Positions 43,348 to 52,743 of a DNA stretch of 64,000 nucleotides are shown here, one piece after another. The DNA is taken from the NCBI GenBank assembly GCA_038327195.1, contig JBBQKU010000020.1, positions 5,333 to 69,332 on the forward strand, read 5' to 3'. Numbering within the stretch: the stretch's first letter is position 1; every line of letters begins with the position of its first letter. This stretch comes from UBA4416 sp038327195. GTDB lineage: Bacteria; Bacteroidota; Bacteroidia; B-17B0; Aurantibacillaceae. Below the pieces are notes generated by a model that saw only the letters and a program-made list of their open reading frames with translations, was not told the origin of the DNA and made no database searches. The translations under genes and the position numbers were made by a program.

Positions 43348-43767
43348 GTGCGTTTAGAAATGATTGTTGATAGAAGAAATGATTTCATTAAAGAAAAAAT
43401 AACCAAAACAGCTAGGTTAAGATTACTTTCATGTGGAATAATACATTATACCTATTTACCTGGTTTTGAAGTTTGTGAAAAAGAGCATCTGGAAAACCAT
43501 CATGCTTTATTAGAATTGGTTGGAACGGAGAAGAAATATCCTGTATTAATGGACTCATCCGAATTTATATTAGTTACAACTGAAGCACGCAAATTAGTTA
43601 GGCAATTAGAGCCGATTATCCCAGTTAGCAAAAGAGCGTTTTTAATTAAAACATTGAGTCAACGTATTGCTACGAGTTTTTATATTAAGTTACATAAGCC
43701 ATTGGTTCCAACTAAAATATTTACAAATTATGAGGAGGCATATGATTGGTTAATTAAATTTAATTGA
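43348..43767 (+). CDS. STAS/SpoIIAA-like small protein (paralogue of the 53009-53425 protein)
   Basis: A 139-residue cytoplasmic protein. The C-terminal SFYIKLHKPLVPTKIFTNYEEAYDWL aligns with NFYTKIVKPEVKTKVFTCNKEAITWL in the protein at 53009-53425, and both have the alternating strand/helix pattern of a STAS-like fold (for example KKYPVLMDSSEFILVTTEARKLV). The start is GTG at 43348 (MRLEMIVDR); an ATG four codons later is also possible, and the frame stays open upstream to 43280. It lies between the CotH gene and a methyltransferase gene. It may be a partner in a switch or an anti-sigma antagonist, but this is inference. Confidence 0.65.
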   Translation: MRLEMIVDRRNDFIKEKITKTARLRLLSCGIIHYTYLPGFEVCEKEHLENHHALLELVGTEKKYPVLMDSSEFILVTTEARKLVRQLEPIIPVSKRAFLIKTLSQRIATSFYIKLHKPLVPTKIFTNYEEAYDWLIKFN

Positions 43768-43815
43768 TTAATTTAATTATTAAAAGCAGATCATTAATTA
43801 AATATCTATAAAAAA

Positions 43816-44709
43816 ATGAAATTAAATACTAAAATAAATCTTTCAGTATTTGATTATGTTTCATTTAATTGCTGTGCGTTTTGTGGTTCAAAAAATATCC
43901 AAAAAGTTGATTGCATTGAAATTGAACCTGAAATAAATTATTTTTTTTGTAATGATTGTATGGCTAACTATGCCGACAAGCAATTAAGTGTTAAATCAAC
44001 AAAAGAACTTTATTTAAATTATTTCGATAATCATCAATTAAAAACCGGGATCGATTCCTCTCTGCTAGGTGACCACCTTTATAAGTTTTTTAAAAACAAA
44101 AATCTTAATAATAAATCTTTAAGAATTTTAGATTATGGCGGTGGTGATGGCTCAATAGGGAAATATCTTGCAGGTAAATTAGAAAGTGAAAACGAAATTT
44201 GTTCTTGTGCAATTGATGTATATGATGTTTATGAATGTGAGAAAAAACTAGATGGTGTAACTTACTTAACGAATGAAAATGAAATTGAATTAAATAAATA
44301 TGATATCATTATTGCAAGCGCTGTTTTAGAACATTTAAATGCCCCATTAAGTAAATTGAATTTATTGTTTAATTCGTTAAAGGTAAATGGCTATTTCTAT
44401 GCTCGCACACCATTTCGTTTACCGTTGAGGTTTTTAATTCGTAAAATTTCTGGTAAAAAAATTGGTATGCAATTTCCTTGGCATTTATTTGATTTAGGTA
44501 GACCGTTTTGGAATAATTTGCCAAATCTAATTTATAGCAAATTTGGATTAAAGATTAAAATAGAATTAAGTCAACCGTCAATAGTCCAATCCCCGTTTAA
44601 AGAAAATAAAATAAAATTTATTTTCGCCAAACTATTAAAAATGCCTGGCTATGTTTTCAAAAAATGGAATTACGTTGGTGGTTGGGAGGTTTTTATAAAA
44701 AAAGAATAG
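43816..44709 (+). CDS. Class I SAM-dependent methyltransferase with N-terminal zinc-binding motif
   Basis: A 297-residue protein. The N-terminus has CCAFCGSKNIQK and YFFCNDCMANYADK, a four-cysteine zinc-ribbon-like unit seen in methyltransferases that act on sugars or polyketide-type substrates. The SAM fold follows: LRILDYGGGDGSIGKYLA (motif I, about 92-109), CAIDVYDVYECEKKL, DIIIASAVLEHLNAPLSKL (motif IV) and VNGYFYARTPFRLP. It resembles the methyltransferases of surface-glycan loci (methyltransf_23). No other glycan genes are adjacent. Substrate unknown. Confidence 0.83.
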   Translation: MKLNTKINLSVFDYVSFNCCAFCGSKNIQKVDCIEIEPEINYFFCNDCMANYADKQLSVKSTKELYLNYFDNHQLKTGIDSSLLGDHLYKFFKNKNLNNKSLRILDYGGGDGSIGKYLAGKLESENEICSCAIDVYDVYECEKKLDGVTYLTNENEIELNKYDIIIASAVLEHLNAPLSKLNLLFNSLKVNGYFYARTPFRLPLRFLIRKISGKKIGMQFPWHLFDLGRPFWNNLPNLIYSKFGLKIKIELSQPSIVQSPFKENKIKFIFAKLLKMPGYVFKKWNYVGGWEVFIKKE

Positions 44710-44728
44710 TTCAGAATTTATTAAAAAA

Positions 44729-45691
44729 TTATTTCCAGCGTTTCAAACTCCATTGTATATGTTGCATATCGTTTAAAAAAGTCCATGCAACAATTCTACT
44801 CACTTTATTTCCTTGAGTCATACTAATTGTTTTAACAGTTATAGCTCCTGCTTTTTTTAAAGCGAAATAAATTGAATTTAAATTATCACTTTTAGAAACC
44901 AATGAGGTAAACCATAAACTGTTTTCTTTAAATTCAATACTTTCTTCAATCATTTTTGTTATAAAACCAACTTCTCCTCCTTTACACCAAAGTTCGGTAG
45001 TTTGTCCGCCAAAATTTAATACGGGCTTTATCGTTTTTTTATACCCTAAATTTTTCCATTTTTTTGCTGAACCTGATTGAGCTTCTTCCGCCGATGAATG
45101 AAATGGCGGATTGCACATAGTGATATCTACTATTTCAGTTGGTTTAAGAATTCCTTTAAATATAGAAAGTGAATGCGCTTGATGTCTAATTTCAATAACA
45201 TTTGATAATGAATTTGCATTTACAATTTGTGTCGCTACTTTAACAGAAAAAGAATCACTATCCGAACCAATAAAATGCCAACCATATTCTTTATTTCCAA
45301 TTAATGGATATATACAATTTGCTCCAACTCCAATATCTAAAACATGAATAGATTTTCCTTTTGGTATAATGCCACCATTACTCGAACTTAATATGTCGGC
45401 TATATTGTGAATATAATCTGCTCTTCCTGGTATTGGTGGACATAAATAATTTTTTGGAATGTCCCAATTTGTTATGCCATAAAATTGTTGTAGTAATGCC
45501 TGATTAAGCATTTTTACAGCTTCAGCATTTGTAAAATCAATAGTTTCACTTTTAAATTTGTTAATGGAAACAAAGGGTTTTAAATCCGGACAAACACGAG
45601 TTAATTCAGTAAAATCGTATCGTGAACGATGTTTGTTACGTGGATGTAATCCGCTGTTTTCGTCGGCTGGAGTATTTAGTTTAGTATTCAA
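44729..45691 (-). CDS. rlmF: 23S rRNA (adenine(1618)-N6)-methyltransferase RlmF
   Basis: A 320-residue enzyme that methylates A1618 of 23S rRNA. The N-terminus LHPRNKHRSRYDFTELTRVCP and the segment NYLCPPIPGRADYIHNIADIL are diagnostic for RlmF. The adenine-N6 active-site motif is MCNPPFHSS and the SAM motif is VLDIGVGANCIYPLIG. Length matches the family. It is convergent with the preceding methyltransferase gene and divergent from pepD. Confidence 0.94.
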   Translation of the reverse strand: MNTKLNTPADENSGLHPRNKHRSRYDFTELTRVCPDLKPFVSINKFKSETIDFTNAEAVKMLNQALLQQFYGITNWDIPKNYLCPPIPGRADYIHNIADILSSSNGGIIPKGKSIHVLDIGVGANCIYPLIGNKEYGWHFIGSDSDSFSVKVATQIVNANSLSNVIEIRHQAHSLSIFKGILKPTEIVDITMCNPPFHSSAEEAQSGSAKKWKNLGYKKTIKPVLNFGGQTTELWCKGGEVGFITKMIEESIEFKENSLWFTSLVSKSDNLNSIYFALKKAGAITVKTISMTQGNKVSRIVAWTFLNDMQHIQWSLKRWK

Positions 45692-45787
45692 TGGCTGTTA
45701 TTTGAAGACGAAAGTAGTAAAGATTATGCTTAAAAGTTCTCAAAAAATAAATTATAAGCTTACATTTATACCTTAAAATTTTTCATC

Positions 45788-47245
45788 ATGAACGAAGCTA
45801 TCCGAAAACTAGAGCCCACAACAATGTGGAATAATTTTGCAGATTTAAATGCTGTACCACGTCCTTCAAAAAAAGAAGAACGTATCATTCAATTTGTAAA
45901 AACGTTTGGCGAAAAATTAAATCTGCCTACTTATGTTGATGAAGTTGGAAATGTGATTATTAAAAAACCAGCAACTAAAGGTATGGAAGGCAGAGTAACG
46001 GTTGTGTTACAAAGTCATTTAGATATGGTTCACCAAAAAAATGCAAGTACAAATTTCGATTTTAATACACAAGGAATTGAAATGTTTGTTGATGGTGATT
46101 GGGTTAAAGCAAACGGAACTACGCTTGGTGCTGACAATGGTATTGGTGTTGCCTCTATTATGGCTTTGTTAGAATCTACTACCATTACACATCCTGCCAT
46201 TGAAGCACTTTTTACAATAGATGAAGAAACTGGAATGACTGGTGCTTTGAATTTAAAAGGTGGTTTATTAGATGGTTCTATCATGTTAAATTTAGATACT
46301 GAAGATGATAAAGAACTAACGATTGGTTGTGCAGGTGGCATTGATGTAACAGCTAATGGCAAATATGATGTGAGTACTCCGAAAAATAAAGTAGCTTTTA
46401 ATATTGCTATTAAAGGATTAAGGGGTGGGCATTCTGGAATGGATATTCATAAAGGAAGAGGGAACGCAAATAAATTGATGAATCGTTTATTACTTTCTTT
46501 AACAAAAGATTTGCAAATTGAAATAGCGTCTATTGATGGTGGTAGTTTAAGAAATGCAATTCCTCGTGAGTCTGTTTCAGTTATTACTATTTCAGAAAAT
46601 AATAAAGATGCTATCAAAAAACACATATCAAGTTTTGAAGCAGTATTGAAATTAGAGTACAACACAACTGACCCTAATTTAATTATTGCGATTTCGGATA
46701 TAGAACTTCCAACTCAGGTTTTGAATGCTGAATTTCAATATAAATTACTACGTAGTATTTATGCTTGTCCTTTTGGCATTTATCGCATGAGTCCTGATAT
46801 TGCAGGTTTAGTTCAAACATCAAATAATGTGGCTCGTGTCATTGTTAAAGATGGTATATATCAAATTCAATGTTTAACTCGTAGCTCAGTTGATTCAGAA
46901 AAAATTGATTTACAAAATTCTATTACTTCTGCATTTGAATTGTTAGGTGCTGATATTACAGCTACAGGTTCTTATCCTGGTTGGGTTCCAAAACCATCTT
47001 CACCAATTGTAAAAATAATGGGTGATTTATATAAAGAGAGATTTAAATCGGAAGCTAAAGTTAGTGCATGCCACGCAGGTTTAGAGTGTGGTATTTTAGG
47101 CGCTAATTATCCTGATATGCAAATGATTTCTTTTGGACCAAATATTACTGGTGCTCATTCACCCGACGAACAAGTACAAATTAGTTCAGTACAAAAATAT
47201 TGGGGATTATTATTAGAAACTCTGGAACATATCCCAAATAAATAA
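45788..47245 (+). CDS. pepD: Aminoacyl-histidine dipeptidase PepD (M20)
   Basis: A 485-residue zinc dipeptidase that releases histidine from Xaa-His dipeptides such as carnosine. Metal ligands and catalytic residues are visible: LQSHLDMVHQKN (His and Asp), GTTLGADNGIGVAS (Asp), TIDEETGMTGA (Glu-Glu), LNLDTEDD and CHAGLECGIL near the C-terminus (His). The lid domain is between (VAFNIAIKGLRGGHSGMDIHKGRGN). Length is usual. It begins a plus-strand run with DUF3109 and tatA. Confidence 0.94.
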   Translation: MNEAIRKLEPTTMWNNFADLNAVPRPSKKEERIIQFVKTFGEKLNLPTYVDEVGNVIIKKPATKGMEGRVTVVLQSHLDMVHQKNASTNFDFNTQGIEMFVDGDWVKANGTTLGADNGIGVASIMALLESTTITHPAIEALFTIDEETGMTGALNLKGGLLDGSIMLNLDTEDDKELTIGCAGGIDVTANGKYDVSTPKNKVAFNIAIKGLRGGHSGMDIHKGRGNANKLMNRLLLSLTKDLQIEIASIDGGSLRNAIPRESVSVITISENNKDAIKKHISSFEAVLKLEYNTTDPNLIIAISDIELPTQVLNAEFQYKLLRSIYACPFGIYRMSPDIAGLVQTSNNVARVIVKDGIYQIQCLTRSSVDSEKIDLQNSITSAFELLGADITATGSYPGWVPKPSSPIVKIMGDLYKERFKSEAKVSACHAGLECGILGANYPDMQMISFGPNITGAHSPDEQVQISSVQKYWGLLLETLEHIPNK

Positions 47246-47248
47246 GTC

Positions 47249-47836
47249 ATGATCGCAATAAATCATACATTAATTTCTGAAGACATTTTTGATAAAAAAT
47301 TTGTTTGTGATTTAAATGCTTGTAAAGGTGCATGCTGTGTTGCTGGTGATAGTGGCGCTCCATTAAATATAAAAGAATTAAAATTACTTGATAAAGTTTA
47401 TCCAATTGCAAAACCTTACATGAATAAAAAAGGAATTGCAGCTGTCGAAAAACAGGGTACATACGTTTTAGATTCGGATGGCGATTATACAACTACCTTA
47501 GTTAGTGACGGCGAAGAATGTGCCTTTGTCTTTTTCGACTCAAATAATATTGCTAAATGTTCAATAGAGCAAGCTTATATAGATGGTAAAACAGATTGGA
47601 AAAAACCGATTTCATGCCATTTATACCCAATTCGCATTACAGAATATAAGGAATATGATGCTGTAAATTACCATTCATGGCATATTTGTAAACCTGCTTG
47701 TGAGTGTGGTTCTGCATTAAATGTCCCCGTTTTTAAGTTTTTGAAAGAACCTCTAATTAGAAAATATGGAAATGATTGGTTTGCCGAATTAGAGGCTGTT
47801 TACACAGCGTATGCTAAGAAATCGAAAGGAAAATAA
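47249..47836 (+). CDS. DUF3109 family cysteine-rich protein
   Basis: A 195-residue protein of the DUF3109 family. The cysteine-rich N-terminus FVCDLNACKGACCVAGDSGAPL and later CSIEQAY, PISCHLYPIRIT and ICKPACECGS match the conserved cysteines, which probably bind a metal or iron-sulfur cluster as in the related YkgJ/zinc-binding proteins. Function is not known. It starts three bases after pepD and should be in the same transcript. Confidence 0.92.
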   Translation: MIAINHTLISEDIFDKKFVCDLNACKGACCVAGDSGAPLNIKELKLLDKVYPIAKPYMNKKGIAAVEKQGTYVLDSDGDYTTTLVSDGEECAFVFFDSNNIAKCSIEQAYIDGKTDWKKPISCHLYPIRITEYKEYDAVNYHSWHICKPACECGSALNVPVFKFLKEPLIRKYGNDWFAELEAVYTAYAKKSKGK

Positions 47837-47861
47837 GTAATTTTTAAGGTTTTTTGAAATT

Positions 47862-47891
47862 TTGCTAAAAACTAAATAAAACGTATATTTG
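47862..47891 (+). promoter_or_regulatory. Promoter of tatA
   Basis: TTG (47862-47864) and TATATTTG (47884-47891) are separated by exactly 19 bases, a full match to the Bacteroidota consensus TTG-N19-TAnnTTTG. The ATG is at 47910, so the leader is about a dozen bases. Confidence 0.8.
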
Positions 47892-47909
47892 TGGCATAAA
47901 TTTATAACC

Positions 47910-48095
47910 ATGACACAAGGATTCATATTAGCGTTTTTAGGAACACCTGAAATAATTATTATTTTAGTTGTTGTTCTTTTATTATTTGGAGGAAAAAAAA
48001 TTCCTGAATTAATGAGAGGTTTAGGAAAAGGAATGAAAGAATTTAAAGATGCCAAAGATGGCGGTTCTGATTCTACTGATATAGAAAAAAAATAA
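47910..48095 (+). CDS. tatA: Sec-independent protein translocase TatA/E
   Basis: A 61-residue single-helix protein with the TatA layout: short N-terminus, membrane helix (TPEIIIILVVVLLLFGGKKIPEL) with the conserved FGGKKIPEL hinge, then an amphipathic helix MRGLGKGMKEFKDAKDGG. It forms the pore-like part of the twin-arginine translocase with TatC, which is not in the window. The start ATG at 47910 is chosen over a TTG at 47889, because the promoter -7 element would otherwise lie inside the gene. Confidence 0.93.
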   Translation: MTQGFILAFLGTPEIIIILVVVLLLFGGKKIPELMRGLGKGMKEFKDAKDGGSDSTDIEKK

Positions 48096-48116
48096 TCAAA
48101 TTAGAATTTACAAAAT

Positions 48117-48146
48117 AAAGCGTCTTTCAAACTGATTGACGCTTTT
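48117..48146 (+). terminator. Rho-independent terminator of tatA
   Basis: AAAGCGTC (48117-48124) pairs with GACGCTTTT (48138-48146), the stem being followed by T-rich sequence. It is 22 bases past the tatA stop and separates the gene from gatA. Confidence 0.75.
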
Positions 48147-48166
48147 ATTATTTAATATAAATAACA

Positions 48167-49579
48167 GTGTACATATTTTCAACCATACAAAATCTTCAAT
48201 CAGATTTGTTAGCAGGTAAAACAAACTGCGTTCAATTAGTTGAAGAATCAATTAAAACTATCGAATCAAAAAAACACTTAAACGCCTTTTTAGAAGTGTT
48301 TTCAAATTCGGCAATGGAACAGGCTAAAATAGTTGACGCTAAAATAAAAGCAAAAACGCAAGGTAAATTAGCTGGAGTAATTGTTGGTTTAAAAGATAAT
48401 ATCTGCTATAAAGGACATAAAGTTTCAGCTTCTTCAAAAATATTAGAAGGCTTCGAGTCACTTTATTCTTCAACAGTTGTAGAACGTTTATTACAAGAGG
48501 ATGCTATAATAATTGGTCGTTTAAATTGCGATGAATTTGCAATGGGCAGTAGTAATGAAAATTCAGCATACGGTAAAGTATTAAACCCATTAAATGAAAG
48601 CACTGTTCCTGGCGGCTCCTCTGGTGGTTCAGCTGCGGCAGTTGCAGCAAATTTATGCCATGTTGCGTTAGGTTCTGATACTGGCGGTTCTATTCGTCAA
48701 CCAGCATCGTTTACTGGCACTGTTGGTTTAAAACCAACATATGGCAGAATTTCTCGTTGGGGTTTAATAGCCTATGGTTCTTCTTTTGATCAAATCGGCC
48801 CACTTACAAAAACTGTTGATGATGCTGCATTATTATTACAAGTAATCTCTGGAGCAGATGAATACGACACCACAGCTTCACAAAAAGCAGTTGGAAAATA
48901 TTCAGAAGCATTAGGTCAAACTAAAAAATATAAAATTGCTTATTTAAAAGAATGCGTTGAAGCAAATGGACTTGATGCTGAGGTTAAACAAAAAACATTA
49001 GAGGCTTTAGAAAAATTAAAAAAAGATGGTCACACAATTGCGGCTGTTGATTTTCCATATTTAGATTTTTTAGTGCCAACCTATTATGTTTTAACAACAG
49101 CAGAAGCTTCTTCTAATTTATCTCGTTTTGATGGCGTACATTTTGGATATAGAAGTCCGAACGCTACTGATTTAGAAAGTACATATAAAAAATCGCGTAG
49201 TGAAGGTTTTGGAAAAGAAGTGAAACGTCGTATTATGCTTGGCACATTTGTTTTAAGTGCTGGTTATTATGATGCGTATTATAGTAAAGCTCAAAAAGTA
49301 AGAAACAAAATCAGACAAAAAACGCGTGATATTTTAGCGGATTATGATTTTATTGTAACGCCTTCTACACCAGGTACAGCTTTTGAGTTTGGAAAAAATA
49401 GTGCTGATCCAATTAAAATGTATTTAGAAGATATTTTTACTGTTCAGGCAAATATTGTTGGTTGCCCAGCTATTTCTGTGCCAAACGGACTTCATAGTAA
49501 CGGTTTACCAATTGGTTTGCAAATTATGGGAAGAGATTTTGAAGAGGGTGATTTATTAAATCTTGCTAAACAAATTTAA
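48167..49579 (+). CDS. gatA: Asp-tRNA(Asn)/Glu-tRNA(Gln) amidotransferase subunit A
   Basis: A 470-residue amidase that supplies ammonia for tRNA-dependent amidation with GatB and GatC. The amidase signature and catalytic Ser-cisSer-Lys are visible: VGLKDNICYKG (Lys), GGSSGGSAAAVAANL and SDTGGSIRQPASFTG (Ser). The start is GTG at 48167. gatB and gatC are not adjacent. It overlaps the next gene by one base (TAATG). Confidence 0.94.
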   Translation: MYIFSTIQNLQSDLLAGKTNCVQLVEESIKTIESKKHLNAFLEVFSNSAMEQAKIVDAKIKAKTQGKLAGVIVGLKDNICYKGHKVSASSKILEGFESLYSSTVVERLLQEDAIIIGRLNCDEFAMGSSNENSAYGKVLNPLNESTVPGGSSGGSAAAVAANLCHVALGSDTGGSIRQPASFTGTVGLKPTYGRISRWGLIAYGSSFDQIGPLTKTVDDAALLLQVISGADEYDTTASQKAVGKYSEALGQTKKYKIAYLKECVEANGLDAEVKQKTLEALEKLKKDGHTIAAVDFPYLDFLVPTYYVLTTAEASSNLSRFDGVHFGYRSPNATDLESTYKKSRSEGFGKEVKRRIMLGTFVLSAGYYDAYYSKAQKVRNKIRQKTRDILADYDFIVTPSTPGTAFEFGKNSADPIKMYLEDIFTVQANIVGCPAISVPNGLHSNGLPIGLQIMGRDFEEGDLLNLAKQI

Positions 49580-50250
49580 TGCGATTAATCTTCGGATATA
49601 TTTTTGTATTGATTATTTTATTTTCATTTCAAAATTGCACTCCAACTCGTTTTGTAAAACCTTTAGAAAAAAAGCAAAATGCCATTGCTGCAAATCTTGG
49701 TGGCCCGTTAATTCATTTCGGAAAAGCAGTGACACCAATTCCATTTACATCTGTTATGTATGGAAGAGGAATTACTAACTCAACAACAGCTTTTGGTTCT
49801 CTTCATTTAACTTCTTTGCTGTTTGGCAATTTTCAAACTGACATAGGAGTTTGTCAAAGATTATATAAAAATGATAGTTTGAAATTTGGGGTAACGATTA
49901 ATCCTGCTGTAAATATGGTTTATGATAAATGGAATAAAAATTTCAGAGCTTGGCCTCAGTTAGATGTAAATGTTTATAAAGATATTTTAAAACAAAAAGC
50001 ATTTATTTATATTGGCTTAACAAATTGGTTTGAATTATCTTCTACAAAAGCCCATAACGAAAATCAAACAAATCATATTTTAATTAATCCACACATTGGT
50101 ATGACTTATAATACAAAAAAGTGGGGTTATACTTTAGAAGGTAAGTTTTTGCAAATGAATAAAAACAATAAACCAAATGTTGTTGATTATATTGGGATAC
50201 AACAGCATGGTGCGGTTGGCATTTATTTAAATTTTACTCGACGTTTTTAA
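49579..50250 (+). CDS. Probable outer-membrane lipoprotein, unknown function
   Basis: A 223-residue protein with an N-terminal hydrophobic signal ending in Cys20 (FSFQNC), a likely but non-canonical lipobox. The rest alternates hydrophobic and polar residues in beta-strand fashion (SLHLTSLLFGNFQTDIGVCQRLY, PHIGMTYNTKKWGYTLEGKFLQM, GAVGIYLNFTRRF), so it could be a small outer-membrane barrel. No known domain. It overlaps gatA by one base at its start and is followed after two bases by another probable lipoprotein, so the three share a transcript. Confidence 0.7.
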   Translation: MRLIFGYIFVLIILFSFQNCTPTRFVKPLEKKQNAIAANLGGPLIHFGKAVTPIPFTSVMYGRGITNSTTAFGSLHLTSLLFGNFQTDIGVCQRLYKNDSLKFGVTINPAVNMVYDKWNKNFRAWPQLDVNVYKDILKQKAFIYIGLTNWFELSSTKAHNENQTNHILINPHIGMTYNTKKWGYTLEGKFLQMNKNNKPNVVDYIGIQQHGAVGIYLNFTRRF

Positions 50251-50251
50251 A

Positions 50252-51142
50252 ATGAGAAATTTATTTTTTTTAATAATTATTTTTTTACTTTCATCTTGCC
50301 TGCGGTTAGATGATAATTTGTATAATATAACAGATAAGATTACAGAGTATAAATTAGATAATTATACGGGCGAAAATGATTTCGTTTTAGATAATTCCTA
50401 TCACATTCAAGATAGTTTAGTTCATTTATTTACCTTATCATCAAAAGCTTCAAGCGAATCTGTTGCAACAACAATAAGTGCAATTTATATTGGAAGTTTA
50501 TCAAAAATAAAAACTGATACTGTAATTATGTATTGCCATGGTAATAAATGGCATATGGATTTTTATTGGCAACGCGCAAAATTATTGGCTCATGTTTCTG
50601 GTAAAAATAAGTATGGCGTTTTAATGATTGATTATAGAGGCTATGGTTTAAGCGAAGGCAAGCCAACAGAAGATGGGTTATATGCTGATGTTGATGCGGC
50701 ATTACAATGGTTGAAAATAAATGGATTATCAGATAGTCGTTTAATGATTTATGGTTTTAGCATGGGAACTGCTCCAGCTTGTGAATTAACGGCAAAGCCT
50801 CGTAGCATGACGCCATCAAAAATTATTTTGGAAGCTCCTTTTGCTTCGGCCGATGTAATGGCTAATGATGGAAGTGGATTGAATATGCCTGGTTCTTTTT
50901 TTACAAATTTAAAAATAGATAATGCCGAAGAAATTAAAACAATTTCTCAACCATTTTGTTGGATACATGGAACAAACGATAAGTTTTTAAATATTAAAAC
51001 ACATGGCGAAGTAGTTTATAAAAACTATAAAGGATTGTATCAGGAAGCACATCGAATTGAAGGTGCAGATCATGGTGAAATACCTGTAAAAATGGGTTTT
51101 GTAAATTATTTGAATACATTAAGTACCTTTATAAAAAAATAA
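50252..51142 (+). CDS. Alpha/beta hydrolase lipoprotein
   Basis: A 296-residue enzyme. The N-terminus MRNLFFLIIIFLLSSC is a signal peptide with a lipobox Cys16. The alpha/beta hydrolase core follows: VIMYCHGNKWHMD (oxyanion hole), LMIDYRGYGLSEGKPTE, LMIYGFSMGTAPAC with the nucleophile Ser in GFSMG, then a likely Asp in HGTNDKFLN and His in GADHGEIP. It is similar to the predicted S9/BAAT-like periplasmic esterases. Substrate unknown. Confidence 0.88.
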   Translation: MRNLFFLIIIFLLSSCLRLDDNLYNITDKITEYKLDNYTGENDFVLDNSYHIQDSLVHLFTLSSKASSESVATTISAIYIGSLSKIKTDTVIMYCHGNKWHMDFYWQRAKLLAHVSGKNKYGVLMIDYRGYGLSEGKPTEDGLYADVDAALQWLKINGLSDSRLMIYGFSMGTAPACELTAKPRSMTPSKIILEAPFASADVMANDGSGLNMPGSFFTNLKIDNAEEIKTISQPFCWIHGTNDKFLNIKTHGEVVYKNYKGLYQEAHRIEGADHGEIPVKMGFVNYLNTLSTFIKK

Positions 51143-51144
51143 AA

Positions 51145-52233
51145 ATGGCAATTACAATTGATAGCGTTATAGACGCCCTAAAATATGTGGATGATCCAGA
51201 TCTTAAAAAAGATTTGGTAACTCTTGGAATGATAAAAGATGTTGTTGTAGATGGTAAGAATGTTTCTTTTACGGTTGTATTAACAACGCCTGCTTGTCCT
51301 ATGAAAGAAATGATTCACAACGCGTGTGTGAATGCTATAAAATTTTATGTGGACAAAGAAGCGATCGTTAATGTAAATATGACTGCTACTGTAACTTCTA
51401 CAAGAAATACAGATAACACAACCTTATCTAAAATAAAAAATATTATTGCTGTTGCATCTGGTAAAGGTGGAGTAGGGAAGTCTACTGTTTCTGCAAACTT
51501 AGCTGTTGCACTAGCAAAGCAAGGTGCAAAAGTTGGATTAGTGGATGCTGATATTTATGGACCATCTCAAACCATTATGTTTGATGTGCAAAATGAAATG
51601 CCAGCAAAATCTGAGTTTGATGGAAAATCAAAAATGGCACCAGTAGAAAGTTATGGTGTGAAAATTAATTCAGTTGGGTTTTTAGCAGGACCTGATCAGG
51701 TAATTGCTTTGCGTGGTCCAATGGCATCAAAAGCTTTAACGCAATTGTTTATGGATACCAATTGGGGTGAATTAGATTATTTAATTGTTGATTTACCTCC
51801 TGGTACCGGCGATATTCAAATTACATTATGTAGCACAATTCCAATTACAGGAGCTGTTATTGTAAGCACGCCACAAGCAGTGGCTTTAGCCGATGCTCGT
51901 AAAGGAATTGCTTTATTTAAATTGCCCGCCTTAAACGTTCCTGTATTAGGTATAGTTGAGAACATGGCTTATTTTACACCAGAAGAATTACCTGAAAATA
52001 AATATTATATTTTTGGAAAAGATGGTGCTAAAAATTTAGCTGAAGAAATGCATTTACCTTTACTAGGACAAATACCTTTAGTGCAAAGTATTAGAGAATC
52101 TGGCGATGCAGGTCGACCAGCTGTACTACAAGAAACAACACCGCAAGCTTTAGCATTTAGAGAAATGGCACAAAATGTTGCTCAACAAGTTGCAATATTA
52201 AATGCTACGAAGGTTAAGGAAGTTATTGCTTAA
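51145..52233 (+). CDS. Mrp/ApbC-type iron-sulfur carrier ATPase
   Basis: A 362-residue P-loop protein. Residues 1-90 are a MIP18/DUF59 domain (MAITIDSVIDALKYVDDPDLKKDLVTLGMI). The P-loop ASGKGGVGKSTVSANLA is at about residue 105, followed by DADIYGPSQTIMF and DLPPGTGDIQITL. Such proteins carry and transfer [4Fe-4S] clusters. The CxxC motif that binds the cluster in many Mrp proteins is absent at its usual place (IVENMAYFTPEELPENKYYIFG has no cysteine). It starts two bases after the hydrolase gene. Confidence 0.92.
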   Translation: MAITIDSVIDALKYVDDPDLKKDLVTLGMIKDVVVDGKNVSFTVVLTTPACPMKEMIHNACVNAIKFYVDKEAIVNVNMTATVTSTRNTDNTTLSKIKNIIAVASGKGGVGKSTVSANLAVALAKQGAKVGLVDADIYGPSQTIMFDVQNEMPAKSEFDGKSKMAPVESYGVKINSVGFLAGPDQVIALRGPMASKALTQLFMDTNWGELDYLIVDLPPGTGDIQITLCSTIPITGAVIVSTPQAVALADARKGIALFKLPALNVPVLGIVENMAYFTPEELPENKYYIFGKDGAKNLAEEMHLPLLGQIPLVQSIRESGDAGRPAVLQETTPQALAFREMAQNVAQQVAILNATKVKEVIA

Positions 52234-52264
52234 CTGATACGCAGTATTGAAATAAAATCATTAA

Positions 52265-52738
52265 ATGCCAATCATATATTTAGAGACAAAGATTAAATCA
52301 AATATTGATATTTGTTTTGATTTGTCTTGTAGTATTGATTTCCATCAATTAACTACTTATAAAACAAAAGAAAAGGCTGTTTCAGGTGTGACAACTGGTT
52401 TAGTTATATTAGGTGATGTTGTTACTTGGGAGGCAATACATTTTGGTGTAAAGCAATTATTAACTTCAAAAATATCAAAATTTAATAAACCCTTTTATTT
52501 TAGAGATGAGCAAGTAAGTGGGGCTTTTAAAAATTTTAAGCATGACCATTTTTTTGAGCAACATGATGGTTTTATTTTAATGAAAGATGTGTTTGAATTT
52601 CAATCACCATTTGGGATTATTGGTAAGTTATTTAATAAATTAATACTAACAAAATACATGACTCAGTTTTTGTCGGAAAGAAATAAAATGATTAAAGAAT
52701 ATGCTGAAACTGAAAAATGGAAAACTGTTTTAAAATAA
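52265..52738 (+). CDS. SRPBCC (START-like) family protein
   Basis: A 157-residue soluble protein with the helix-grip SRPBCC fold: IDICFDLSCSIDFHQLTTYKTKEKAVSG at the N-terminus, then VTWEAIHFGVKQLLTSKISKF, FKHDHFFEQHDGFILMKDVFEFQSPFGIIGKLFNKLIL and a long C-terminal helix. Members often bind hydrophobic ligands; no active site can be inferred. It is 31 bases after mrp on the same strand and convergent with the acylphosphatase gene. Confidence 0.85.
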   Translation: MPIIYLETKIKSNIDICFDLSCSIDFHQLTTYKTKEKAVSGVTTGLVILGDVVTWEAIHFGVKQLLTSKISKFNKPFYFRDEQVSGAFKNFKHDHFFEQHDGFILMKDVFEFQSPFGIIGKLFNKLILTKYMTQFLSERNKMIKEYAETEKWKTVLK

Positions 52739-52743
52739 ATTTA

